Assembly (NCBI GenBank): GCA_009781965.1
Contig: WQUS01000386.1
Location: forward strand, 1 to 8,510
Source: Bacillota bacterium
GTDB lineage: Bacteria; Bacillota; Desulfotomaculia; Desulfotomaculales; Desulfallaceae
Length of the DNA stretch: 8,510 nt
Direction: 5' to 3'
The notes below the pieces were generated by a model. That model was not told the origin of the DNA. It ran no database searches and saw only the letters and a list, made by a program, of their open reading frames with translations. The translations under genes and the position numbers were made by a program. Shown piece by piece: positions 1 through 6,485 of this stretch. How positions within the stretch are numbered: position 1 is the stretch's first letter; the number at the start of each line of letters is the position of its first letter.

Positions 1-5
1 TCTTG

Positions 6-791
6 TCAATTATTATTGTATGCCAAAAACCACTGGATCAAACGCGAAGCAATCGCGTTATTTTCGGGCACCTGCATCGGCATGGCGCTACGGGAAAACC
101 AATCGGCATTAGTCAGCTCCGTTTGATCGACCACAATTTCACCGGCGGCATATTCGGCAGTGAAGGCAATCATCAGCGAGTCCGGAAAGGGCCAGGACTG
201 ACTGCCAAAGTAGCGGATGTTTTGCACCTCAATCCCCACTTCTTCCCGCACCTCCCGCAGCACACACTCCTCCAGGGTTTCGCCCGGTTCCACAAAACCG
301 GCCAGCACACTGTAGAAACCGTTAGGAAAGCTGACATTCCGGGCCAGCAGAATCTTGTCTTCCTTAACCACGGCCACGATCACAGCGGGAGAAATCCGGG
401 GGAAAAAGAGCGCGCCGCAGCCGGGGCATTCCATGGCCACCTCGTCCGCTTTGTTGATGTTGGGCGCGCCGCATTGACCGCAGAATTGGTGTTTGCGGGC
501 CCAATTGATAATTTGATAGGCCCGGCCGGCCAGCCGGAAAAAATCATCATCCGATTGGGCAAACAATTTTCTCATACTAATCAAAGCAAAATCACCGGGC
601 AGCTCCGGCAAGGCGCCCGCCACTTCCGCCGCGCCGCAAGGGCTATGTTCTTTTGTAGCGATCGAACCAATATTGATCTCCGATTTCAGCCGGATTCCCA
701 GCGCCGCCAGCTCTTCTTGCGTGGGAATAACAATGGTACCGTGATTATTTTTTACCAACAGTTTATGCCGCTCAAAAACAAAACACAGCAT
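6..791 (-). CDS. nudC: NAD+/NADH diphosphatase (NudC-type Nudix hydrolase)
   Basis: Predicted to hydrolyse NAD(H) to NMN(H) and AMP; in other bacteria NudC also removes NAD caps from RNA. The protein is about 261 residues, normal for the family. Seen in the sequence: a variable N-terminal domain, a zinc ribbon with CGQC and CPGC (Cys104, 107, 122, 125), and then the Nudix domain. The Nudix box spans residues 165-187 and has the G-x5-E-x7-RE-x2-EE-x-G spacing, with REVREEVG as its core. The NudC signature follows as SQSWPFPDS (usually SQPWPFP). I chose the ATG at 789-791. An in-frame TTG at 798-800 is possible, but it lies only 3 nt after the AAGGA ribosome-site-like sequence, whereas the ATG lies about 12 nt after it. 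The stop TGA is at 6-8, so the gene is complete. It lies about 70 bp after the flavoprotein gene on the same strand, with no clear terminator between, so it may be read through from the trp operon. No functional link to tryptophan synthesis is evident. Confidence 0.93.
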   Translation of the reverse strand: MLCFVFERHKLLVKNNHGTIVIPTQEELAALGIRLKSEINIGSIATKEHSPCGAAEVAGALPELPGDFALISMRKLFAQSDDDFFRLAGRAYQIINWARKHQFCGQCGAPNINKADEVAMECPGCGALFFPRISPAVIVAVVKEDKILLARNVSFPNGFYSVLAGFVEPGETLEECVLREVREEVGIEVQNIRYFGSQSWPFPDSLMIAFTAEYAAGEIVVDQTELTNADWFSRSAMPMQVPENNAIASRLIQWFLAYNNN

Positions 792-861
792 GGGCGTCAA
801 CCATCCTTAGCAAACATTTTTACTGCCATTTTAACACAACAAGCGGAAATAGTAATCAGGT

Positions 862-1506
862 TTATGGCTTAACCAGCCGAACCCCTAAATCAAAAGCCCT
901 TTGCAAATCTTCCCGGGCAATTTTGGGGTTACGGGTTGCTTTTTCTTCTTGATCCGGCAGGAGGTAGACGTATTTGGCATAGTCGTCAAATTGAACCGTA
1001 TCGGTTAAAGCCAGCAACTCGCAGCTGCCCAAGGTACGCGCCATCATCAGCGCAAAAGTTTCCAAAGCGTCCATAATACCCCGGCGGGCATAAATTTCAG
1101 CGTTGACATTCATGGTGGCAATTAAGGCCGTTTTAAAGTCTTTGGGTCGGGGACTTAAAGAAGGGGCGCCATGAATAAGGTACTGAAAAAGCAGCCGATC
1201 GGTAAAAGCGCGCATTTGCCCCGACAAATTGCCGCAATAAACAGGCGAACCGAGCACAATCACATCTGACTCTTCGATGCGCTTCAGCAAAGGTTTTAAG
1301 CCGTCATTTACCGCGCAACGGCCATAAGATTTACCGTCCTTTAATTTGCAGGCGTAACAGGCGATACAGCCCTTGTAATCCAAATCAAAGAGGTTAACCA
1401 GTTCTGTCGCGGCCCCCGCCGATGCTGCGCCGGCAATGACCTGCTCCAGCATGGTTGCCGTATTGCCCTGCTTTCTGGCGCTGCCGCATATGGCCATCAG
1501 TTGCAT
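862..1506 (-). CDS. Flavodoxin-fold NAD(P)H-dependent FMN oxidoreductase with four-Cys motif
   Basis: A 214-residue protein of the NADPH-dependent FMN reductase / flavodoxin-like family, probably a cytoplasmic redox enzyme; its substrate cannot be read from sequence. The N-terminus MAICGSARKQGNT fits the beta1/phosphate-binding loop that holds FMN. The segment GSPVYCGNLSGQMRAFTDRL (about 86-105) is the second FMN-contact region. Between them is C47-x2-C50-x2-C53-x10-C64. This resembles the compact Fe-S cysteine motif of iron-sulfur flavoproteins, but the last spacing is longer than the usual 4-7, so a cluster is uncertain. I chose the ATG at 1504-1506 because it places the FMN loop at the usual distance from the start and has GAGGGG at 1518-1523 upstream. 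An in-frame GTG at 1534-1536 would overlap the trpF stop (GTGA) and add ten residues. It follows trpF after 26 bp, in the place where trpB is normally found, so it is probably cotranscribed with the trp genes. Confidence 0.85.
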   Translation of the reverse strand: MQLMAICGSARKQGNTATMLEQVIAGAASAGAATELVNLFDLDYKGCIACYACKLKDGKSYGRCAVNDGLKPLLKRIEESDVIVLGSPVYCGNLSGQMRAFTDRLLFQYLIHGAPSLSPRPKDFKTALIATMNVNAEIYARRGIMDALETFALMMARTLGSCELLALTDTVQFDDYAKYVYLLPDQEEKATRNPKIAREDLQRAFDLGVRLVKP

Positions 1507-1532
1507 AGCTTTCTCAGCCCCTCGTAAACTTA

Positions 1533-2177
1533 TCACTTTATCTCTCTGACACTACGGATAAACTGGTCAATTTTTCCCACATCTTTGACGCCGTTTGTTT
1601 CCACGCCGCTGCTTACGTCCACACAGTATGGGGCAAGCAGGTTTAGCGCTTCACAAACCCGATCCGGCGTAAGCCCGCCGGATAAAAAATAAGGCGGCCC
1701 CTCATACCCTTGCAGCAGATTCCAGTTAAAAGCCCTGCCGGCGCCGCCCCTTTGCGCCGATAAGGTATCAAACAAAAGGTAATCCGCCTCAATAACCAAA
1801 GGGGGCAGCTCATCGCCAACCCCGATGGATTTTATCACCCGGCAGCCGCAATCCTCTTTTAGACGCCGGATATATTCGGCGTCCTCATCGCCGTGCAGTT
1901 GAACCACATCAAGCAGCCCGTTTTTGCACAGGCTGCTGACAGTGGCGACCGATTCGTTGACAAACACACCCACCGTTGCAATCCGGGGCGCCAGTTTTGC
2001 TTTTAAAGCGGCCGCCGTTTGCGGATCGATCCTGCGCCGGCTCGGAGCAAACACAAAGCCGATGTAATCCGGCATGGAATAGTTGACCGCCTCAATATCC
2101 GCCATGCGGCTCAGACCGCAGATTTTTACTTTACTCATCATTTTTACTTTACTCATCATTTTTACTTTACTCATCAT
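1533..2177 (-). CDS. trpF: Phosphoribosylanthranilate isomerase
   Basis: Converts N-(5-phosphoribosyl)anthranilate to the 1-deoxyribulose form (CdRP), the third step from chorismate to tryptophan; a cytoplasmic TIM barrel. Motifs seen in order are KICGL with the catalytic Cys, GFVFAPSRRR, VQLHGDE, LLFDT with the general-acid Asp, GGAGRAFNW, FLSGGL and VDVSSGVE. All are typical, and about 214 residues is normal. The N-terminus is odd: three exact copies of an 18-bp unit encode M-M-S-K-V-K three times before the true KICG strand. Ordinary TrpF proteins begin only a few residues before KICG, so the start may be at 2177, 2159 or 2141, or at the second Met of any pair. I give the outermost ATG because it overlaps the end of trpC and so suits translational coupling. 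A TTG at 2189 in frame is possible but less likely. trpF ends with TGA at 1533-1535, and tryptophan synthase genes do not follow. Confidence 0.95.
   Translation of the reverse strand: MMSKVKMMSKVKMMSKVKICGLSRMADIEAVNYSMPDYIGFVFAPSRRRIDPQTAAALKAKLAPRIATVGVFVNESVATVSSLCKNGLLDVVQLHGDEDAEYIRRLKEDCGCRVIKSIGVGDELPPLVIEADYLLFDTLSAQRGGAGRAFNWNLLQGYEGPPYFLSGGLTPDRVCEALNLLAPYCVDVSSGVETNGVKDVGKIDQFIRSVREIK
2123..2177. repeat. 18-bp tandem repeat x3 across the trpC/trpF junction
   Basis: Three exact head-to-tail copies of an 18-bp unit at 2123-2140, 2141-2158 and 2159-2176, plus one more base. On the minus strand each unit reads ATGATGAGTAAAGTAAAA, that is M-M-S-K-V-K in the trpF frame. The outermost copy also contains the last codons and TAA stop (2167-2169) of trpC. 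The array therefore supplies six in-frame ATG codons. Because the unit is a multiple of three, gain or loss of a copy keeps trpF in frame while changing the distance from the trpC stop to the trpF core. Confidence 0.97.
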
Positions 2178-3009
2178 TGGCCGCCGCAATTGTCACCTTG
2201 GCTGCCTCCCTTAAGCCGCCGCCTTTAAGCGCGGCCAAAGCCGCTTTTTTGTCCGGCGAGCGCATCAGGGTTTCGCCAACCAGCACGGCGTTTACCCCGT
2301 GCCGGCGCAGGATGTTTACATCTTCCGCCGTGCGGATGCCGCTTTCAGCGACAAAAACAATCTCCGGCGGCACAATTTTCCGGAGCCGGATGCTGTGGCC
2401 CGGATCCACTGCAAAGGTGTGCAAATTGCGGTTGTTTACCCCGACTACCCGGGCGCCCGCCTTTAGCGCCGTCCGCAATTCGTCCTCATCATGGGCCTCC
2501 ACCAGGCAGGACAGGTTCAGCCTATCCGCCAGCCTGATATATTCGGCAAGCTGTCCGGGGCTTAAAATGGCGCAAATCAACAAAATGGCGTCCGCGCCAA
2601 GCAAAACCGACTGGGCTATTTGAAACGGGTCGACAATAAAATCCTTGCGCAACAGCGGGATATCTACAATTTCATGGATCTCGGCGAGATAATTAGGGCT
2701 GCCTTGAAAGAATTCCGGTTCGGTAAGCACCGATATGGCGTCGGCGCCAGCCGCCTCGTAGGCCCGCGCGATATCCAGATAGGGGAAATCCGTCGCGATC
2801 ACTCCTTTAGAGGGAGACGCTTTCTTGATTTCGCAAATAAACGCCATGTCCGGCCGGCGCTCTCTTTGCTCAAGCCGGCTTTGCTCTAGCAGGCTTTGCT
2901 CAAACAGAAAAGGAGGGCGCTGCTTTAAGATTACCGCGGGCAAGCCAGCCTTTTTATCCCGCTGAACCCGTTCTTTGGTCGAAGCCACAATGCGGTCCAG
3001 GATGCTCAT
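2167..3009 (-). CDS. trpC: Indole-3-glycerol phosphate synthase
   Basis: Closes the indole ring by converting CdRP to indole-3-glycerol phosphate, the last step encoded in this operon; cytoplasmic TIM barrel. The motifs seen are EIKKASPSKG (substrate-binding Glu and Lys), LLRKDFI with the catalytic Lys, CLVEAHDEDEL with the catalytic Glu, GVNNRNL, FVAESGI and AVLVGETLM. All expected catalytic residues are present. At 280 residues it is somewhat longer than the usual 250-265. The excess is an EQ-rich stretch (residues about 37-51, EQSLLEQSRLEQRE) just before the first barrel strand, encoded by a degenerate 15-bp tandem repeat. The start ATG at 3007-3009 overlaps the trpD stop as ATGA, with GAGGTGG just upstream as the ribosome site. 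The 3' end overlaps trpF by 11 bp. Both overlaps suggest translational coupling. Confidence 0.96.
   Translation of the reverse strand: MSILDRIVASTKERVQRDKKAGLPAVILKQRPPFLFEQSLLEQSRLEQRERRPDMAFICEIKKASPSKGVIATDFPYLDIARAYEAAGADAISVLTEPEFFQGSPNYLAEIHEIVDIPLLRKDFIVDPFQIAQSVLLGADAILLICAILSPGQLAEYIRLADRLNLSCLVEAHDEDELRTALKAGARVVGVNNRNLHTFAVDPGHSIRLRKIVPPEIVFVAESGIRTAEDVNILRRHGVNAVLVGETLMRSPDKKAALAALKGGGLREAAKVTIAAANDE
2865..2909. repeat. Degenerate 15-bp tandem repeat inside trpC
   Basis: Three head-to-tail 15-bp units at 2865-2879, 2880-2894 and 2895-2909. Each begins TTTGCTC on the plus strand; the first two differ at two positions and the third has diverged more. On the minus strand they encode the repeated five-residue pattern around LEQSR in the N-terminal part of TrpC, before the first barrel strand, where family members differ in length. 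It looks like an in-frame slippage expansion. Confidence 0.85.
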
Positions 3010-4022
3010 TCCGCCACCTCATTGGTCATACGAACGAAAGCTTCCATAGTGTCCATAGCCTTCCCGCTGTCAAGCAGTTCCTGGGCCAGACGCACACATT
3101 CGCGCATGGTAATGTCGTTTTTCCCCATGTACAGGCAGCAGGCCGCGTTTAAAACCACCGTATCCCGCTTGGGCCCTTTCTCCCCGGCCAGAATCCGGCG
3201 GGCAATCGCGGCGTTTTCACCGGGGCCGCCGCCGGTCAGGTCCGCCACCTGGCAGCGAGGCAGGCCGAACTGTTCCGGGGTGATAAAATAGCTGTTCAGC
3301 CGGCCCCCCGCCACCTCGCAAATAGTGGAGGTATCCGTAAGGGTGATCTCATCGAGCCCGTCATGGCCATGCACAACCATGGCGCGTTTGACTCCCAGGT
3401 TGCTTAACACCCGGGCCATCGGCTCCACAAGATTTTCGTCGTACACCCCCAGCAGCTGCATCGTGGCGCCGGCGGGATTGGCCAGGGGACCAAGAATATT
3501 GAAGATCGTCCGCACCCCCAGCTCGCGCCGCACATGGGCCACATGTTTCATGGCCGAGTGATATACCTGGGCCATCATAAAACACATCCCCGTTGCGCTC
3601 AGCACGCGCTCGCTCTGCTGGGCAGTCAGCATAATATTGGCGCCCAGGGCTTCCAGCACATCGGCGCTGCCGCATTTGCTGGATACGCTGCGGTTCCCGT
3701 GCTTCGCCACCGGTACCCCTCCCGCCGCCACCACGAAGGCGGACACGGTAGAGATGTTAAAGGTGAATAATTCGTCGCCGCCGGTGCCGACAATATCGAG
3801 CACATCGGTTTCCGGCCGCAGCTTCATACATTTTTCCCGCATCACCTCGGCACAGGCGGTGATTTCATCAATGGTCTCTCCCTTTAATCGCATCGCGGCC
3901 AGAAAAGCGCCCATCTGCGAGTCGGTGGCCTGGCCCTCCATCATCTGCATCATCACGGCTTTGGTCATATCGAGGCTCAGATTTTTCTGGGCCATAATCT
4001 CGTAAACAGCTTTTTCAATCAT
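3006..4022 (-). CDS. trpD: Anthranilate phosphoribosyltransferase
   Basis: Transfers the phosphoribosyl group of PRPP to anthranilate, the second committed step to tryptophan; a cytoplasmic type III phosphoribosyltransferase, usually a homodimer. The motifs seen in order are an N-terminal helical bundle, DIVGTGGDELFTFNIST (the PRPP glycine loop), KHGNRSVSSKCGSADVLEALG, NILGPLANPA and VHGHDGLDEIT with the metal-binding acidic pair. The length of about 338 residues is standard. Two in-frame ATGs are possible, at 4026-4028 and 4020-4022. The G-run acting as ribosome site ends 7 nt before the inner ATG but only 1 nt before the outer one, so I prefer the inner; the protein differs by two residues. 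The gene overlaps the 3' end of trpG, and its stop overlaps the trpC start by 4 bp. TrpD stands alone here and is not fused to TrpG as in enterobacteria. Confidence 0.96.
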   Translation of the reverse strand: MIEKAVYEIMAQKNLSLDMTKAVMMQMMEGQATDSQMGAFLAAMRLKGETIDEITACAEVMREKCMKLRPETDVLDIVGTGGDELFTFNISTVSAFVVAAGGVPVAKHGNRSVSSKCGSADVLEALGANIMLTAQQSERVLSATGMCFMMAQVYHSAMKHVAHVRRELGVRTIFNILGPLANPAGATMQLLGVYDENLVEPMARVLSNLGVKRAMVVHGHDGLDEITLTDTSTICEVAGGRLNSYFITPEQFGLPRCQVADLTGGGPGENAAIARRILAGEKGPKRDTVVLNAACCLYMGKNDITMRECVRLAQELLDSGKAMDTMEAFVRMTNEVAE

Positions 4023-4599
4023 GTCCATTCCCCCCGAGCAGCAAAAAATTCTCCATAATTCTTGCGCCTCCCGGCGTCAAGATGGACTCCGGATGGAACT
4101 GCAGTCCAAAAACATCAAAATCCCGGTGCTTGACGCCCATGACTTCTCCGGCGCCGGTTTCGGCGATCACCAGTAACTCGTCCGGCAAGGTACCGCGGCT
4201 GACCGCCAGGGAATGGTAACGCCCCGCTTCAAGCAGCGGCGGCAAGCCTTGGAAAATCGGACTGCCATTGGCGATATGCACCAGACTTTGCTTGCCGTGC
4301 ACCAGCGTTTCCGCATAGGTAATCTCCGCGCCGTACACTTCGCAGATCGCCTGATGCCCAAGACAGATCCCCAGAATGGGGATCTCCCCGGCGAAACGCC
4401 GGACGACCTCCTCGCAAATCCCGGCCTCCTTCGGCCGCCCGGGGCCGGGGGAAATGATGATCTGAGCCGGCTGCAGCTCCTCTATTGCCGCGACGGTGAT
4501 TTGGTCATTGTAAACCACGCTGATCTCCGGCGTTATCGCGCCCGCCAGCTGATACAGGTTGTAAGTGAAGCTGTCGTAATTATCAATTATCAGCACCAA
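4015..4599 (-). CDS. trpG: Anthranilate synthase component II (glutamine amidotransferase)
   Basis: Releases ammonia from glutamine and passes it to TrpE for anthranilate formation. It is a class I (triad) amidotransferase of 194 residues, normal for a free-standing subunit. Seen are IIDNYDSFTYNL at the N-terminus, the oxyanion segment ISPGPGRP, the nucleophile elbow GICLGHQ with the catalytic Cys, and FGLQFHPES near the end with the catalytic His and Glu. There is no ATG near the start: either TTG at 4597-4599 or the next codon, GTG at 4594-4596, must be used. GAGGGGG inside the trpE 3' end lies 7 and 10 nt upstream, respectively. The gene begins 2 bp after the trpE stop and overlaps trpD. 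In some Bacillota one such subunit also serves PabB in folate synthesis; whether a separate pabA exists cannot be told from this window. Confidence 0.95.
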   Translation of the reverse strand: MVLIIDNYDSFTYNLYQLAGAITPEISVVYNDQITVAAIEELQPAQIIISPGPGRPKEAGICEEVVRRFAGEIPILGICLGHQAICEVYGAEITYAETLVHGKQSLVHIANGSPIFQGLPPLLEAGRYHSLAVSRGTLPDELLVIAETGAGEVMGVKHRDFDVFGLQFHPESILTPGGARIMENFLLLGGNGHD

Positions 4600-4601
4600 A
4601 G

Positions 4602-6062
4602 TTATACCCCCTCGCTGTTCTGTAAAGCTTCCATAACCGCCCGCGATTTATTAAGCGTCTCGCGGTATTCCCTTTCCGGCACGCTGTCCGCCACAATGCC
4701 CGCCCCGGACTGAACGTAAACAGTCCCCTCCTTCAGTACCGCCATCCGGATGCCGATACACATATCCATGTTGCCAGCGAAATCAATATAGCCAATCGCG
4801 CCGCCGTACACGCCGCGTTTGACCCCCTCAACCCGGTCAATAATCTCACAGGCCCGCTTTTTCGGCGCTCCGGACAGAGTCCCGGCCGGCAGGGTCGCCG
4901 CAATCACGTCGAGGGCGTCATTACCGGCGCGCAATGTGCCGGTAACCTGCGAAGCAATGTGGCTGACATGGGAAAACCGCTTAATCTGCCGGTATTCGCG
5001 GACTTTAACACTGGTAAAGTTACTGACCCGCCCGATATCGTTGCGGGCGAGATCCACCAGCATATCGTGCTCAGCCAGCTCCTTTGCGTCGCTCAACAGG
5101 GCTTCGAGCAGCGCATCGTCCTCTTCCTCAGTGGCGCCCCGCGGGCAGGTGCCCGCCAAAGGAAATGAACTAACCGTTCCATCCCGCAGGGCCACAAGAG
5201 TTTCCGGTGAAGAACAGGCAATCTCCAGATCATCCAGACGCATATGCACCATGTAGGGTGAGGGATTAGTGGTGCGCAGCAAACGGTAGGTGTTCATCAG
5301 GCTGCCTTTGAAAGGCGCCTGGAACCGGTTGGAAAGTACCGCCTGAAAAATATCGCCTTCAACGATATGTTCCTTGACCTTGCCGATCATGGCGGCGAAT
5401 TCCCCTTCCGTAAACAAAGGCCTGAATTCGCCGCAGACGGCAGAGGGCTCATCAATACAGGCGTCCCCATCCATAATTATCCGCTCGATATCCTTCAGTT
5501 CCATAACCCCTTGAATGTAGTTGTTTTCTATGTCTTGCGCCGGGATATTGACAATGACAAAAATCTTTTGCCGGAAATGGTCAAAGGCAATCACTCTGTC
5601 TATGAGCATCAAATGAAAATCCCGGAAGCCTTCCTGATTGGCAGCGCTAAGCTTTAGGCCGGGAATAAAGCGCTTGACGAAATCATAGGCAAAATAACCG
5701 ACAAATCCGCCGGTGAAAGGAGGCAGATAAGGGAGGCGCGGGCTTTTAAACCGGTCCAGGTAATCCCTGATTACAGCGAGCGCATCCTGTTGTTCCAGGC
5801 TTTTTTGCATCCCGTTGACTACCGTAACCCGATCATCCGTTCCGTAAATGCTCAACACCGGTTTATAGCCCATAAAAGTGTAGCGGCCCCAACTGTCGCC
5901 GCCGCTCACACTTTCCAGAATAAACCATTGGCCGCTTTGTTTGCTGATCCGCTGCAAAACATCAATGGGCGTTTTCCGGTCGGAGAATAGCTCCAGCGCA
6001 ATGGGGACAGTCGTGTTGCTTGCGGCGAGTTGTTTCGCTTCGCTTAAATCAGGATAAATCAT
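4602..6062 (-). CDS. trpE: Anthranilate synthase component I
   Basis: Forms anthranilate from chorismate using ammonia supplied by TrpG; it is the entry and feedback-controlled step of the pathway. At 486 residues it is of normal length. The N-terminal LESVSGGDSWGRYTFMG carries the Glu-Ser of the tryptophan-binding (feedback) site, and NPSPYM is the second part of that site. The chorismate-binding half shows CSSPETL, FPLAGTCPRG, ELAEHDMLVDLARNDIGRV, SHVSHI, LPAGTLSGAPK and GGAIGYI. These support TrpE over PabB or a salvage isochorismate enzyme. One oddity is Cys where most relatives have Arg in GTRPRG. The start ATG at 6060-6062 has a strong ribosome site, AAGGAGG, 7 nt upstream. It is the first gene of the operon and lies downstream of the T-box leader. 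Confidence 0.96.
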   Translation of the reverse strand: MIYPDLSEAKQLAASNTTVPIALELFSDRKTPIDVLQRISKQSGQWFILESVSGGDSWGRYTFMGYKPVLSIYGTDDRVTVVNGMQKSLEQQDALAVIRDYLDRFKSPRLPYLPPFTGGFVGYFAYDFVKRFIPGLKLSAANQEGFRDFHLMLIDRVIAFDHFRQKIFVIVNIPAQDIENNYIQGVMELKDIERIIMDGDACIDEPSAVCGEFRPLFTEGEFAAMIGKVKEHIVEGDIFQAVLSNRFQAPFKGSLMNTYRLLRTTNPSPYMVHMRLDDLEIACSSPETLVALRDGTVSSFPLAGTCPRGATEEEDDALLEALLSDAKELAEHDMLVDLARNDIGRVSNFTSVKVREYRQIKRFSHVSHIASQVTGTLRAGNDALDVIAATLPAGTLSGAPKKRACEIIDRVEGVKRGVYGGAIGYIDFAGNMDMCIGIRMAVLKEGTVYVQSGAGIVADSVPEREYRETLNKSRAVMEALQNSEGV

Positions 6063-6069
6063 TGTCCTT

Positions 6070-6076
6070 CCTCCTT
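6070..6076 (-). promoter_or_regulatory. Ribosome binding site of trpE
   Basis: AAGGAGG on the minus strand, a perfect anti-16S match, 7 nt before the trpE ATG. It lies downstream of the T-box terminator, so it is present only in read-through transcripts. Confidence 0.9.
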
Positions 6077-6109
6077 TTTCGCACTTCTTTTTAGCACCTT
6101 TTTAACACC
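6075..6109. repeat. Short tandem repeat in the trpE leader
   Basis: Two 11-bp units, TTTTTAGCACC (6088-6098) and TTTTTAACACC (6099-6109), differ at one base. A third, looser unit TTTTTCGCACTTC (6075-6087) runs into the ribosome site. On the minus strand this gives repeated GGTGYTAAAAA between the T-box terminator and trpE. No function is evident; it may be a slippage product. Confidence 0.75.
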
Positions 6110-6114
6110 TGGGG

Positions 6115-6156
6115 AAAAAATAAAAAATCCCTGACAAAGCAAACGCTTTATCAAGG
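6115..6156 (-). terminator. Intrinsic terminator of the trp T-box leader
   Basis: On the minus strand CCTTGATAAAGC (6156-6145) pairs with GCTTTGTCAGGG (6140-6129) around a GTTT loop, giving 12 continuous pairs including two G-T. It is followed by T6-A-T6. The first four bases, CCTT (6153-6156), can instead pair with AAGG (6184-6187) next to the T-box to form the antiterminator, so the two structures exclude each other. Confidence 0.93.
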
Positions 6157-6411
6157 ACGAATAATTACTTATCCATGGTGCCACCTTGGTTTACGGCCCA
6201 AAGCCGCAATCTCAGCAGGATACCAGCATATCCCCCGCAACTGACGTATGCGTCACGTCATGGAATACTCGGCGCTAAAACGCCTTTGACCATGCCCTCA
6301 GCAGTCCATTTAACAGTCTGCCTTTCTATCCGGCTCTCAGCTGCCCCGGAATCTCTGTACAGCGCATCTACTGTTTTTATCTCTGCTTCAACGGTTTAGC
6401 AATATAAAATT
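6115..6411 (-). promoter_or_regulatory. T-box leader, tRNA-Trp responsive
   Basis: A roughly 300-nt cis-acting leader ahead of trpE that senses the charging state of tRNA-Trp. Reading the minus strand 5' to 3', Stem I is closed by AGCAG/CTGCT and, above the internal loop, ACAGT/ACTGT. The 3' side of that loop is AAATGGA, placing the specifier codon TGG (Trp) at 6306-6308, followed by the usual purine. An upper stem TCCGG/CCGGA lies near 6340. Further hairpins follow: TGACG-CATA-CGTCA (6242-6255), GGATA/TATCC, and GCGGC/GCCGT as likely Stem III. The T-box sequence AAGGTGGCACC lies at about 6177-6187. Its bulge UGGC can pair with a tRNA 3' end GCCA, matching the G discriminator base of bacterial tRNA-Trp. 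When the tRNA is uncharged the antiterminator forms; when charged, the terminator at 6115-6156 forms. The transcription start near 6411 is inferred from the promoter. Confidence 0.95.
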
Positions 6412-6417
6412 TTTAAC

Positions 6418-6446
6418 ATCATATCCTGTGTTGGCGTAAATGTCAA
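6418..6446 (-). promoter_or_regulatory. Housekeeping sigma promoter of the trp operon
   Basis: On the minus strand TTGACA (6446-6441), a 17-nt spacer, then TATGAT (6423-6418): a perfect -35 and a 5/6 match at -10. It sits just before the T-box leader, and an A/T-rich stretch follows. The strong match suggests constitutive initiation, with control left to the T-box. Its -35 lies 39 bp from the end of repeat copy A. Confidence 0.9.
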
Positions 6447-6458
6447 TCAATAATTTAC

Positions 6459-6475
6459 TCAACTTTCGGAGTTGA
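6459..6475. other. Short dyad upstream of the trp promoter
   Basis: TCAACT and AGTTGA form a 6-bp inverted repeat with a 5-base centre, 12 bp upstream of the -35 element. It has no T-run after it on the minus strand, so it is a poor terminator there. It could be a protein-binding site or have no role. Confidence 0.35.
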
Positions 6476-6485
6476 CAAAAAACGT

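Noticed and set aside
801..861. Terminator between the flavoprotein gene and nudC
   Set aside because: No stem followed by a T-run is visible on the minus strand here.
3..872. Long open frame on the plus strand opposite nudC
   Set aside because: It shows no recognisable motif and mirrors a gene with clear zinc-ribbon and Nudix motifs; it is an antisense shadow.
6113..6420. Classical trp attenuator with a Trp-rich leader peptide, or TRAP-binding leader
   Set aside because: No short ORF with adjacent Trp codons and no regular GAG/TAG triplet series; the T-box motif, specifier and antiterminator explain the leader.
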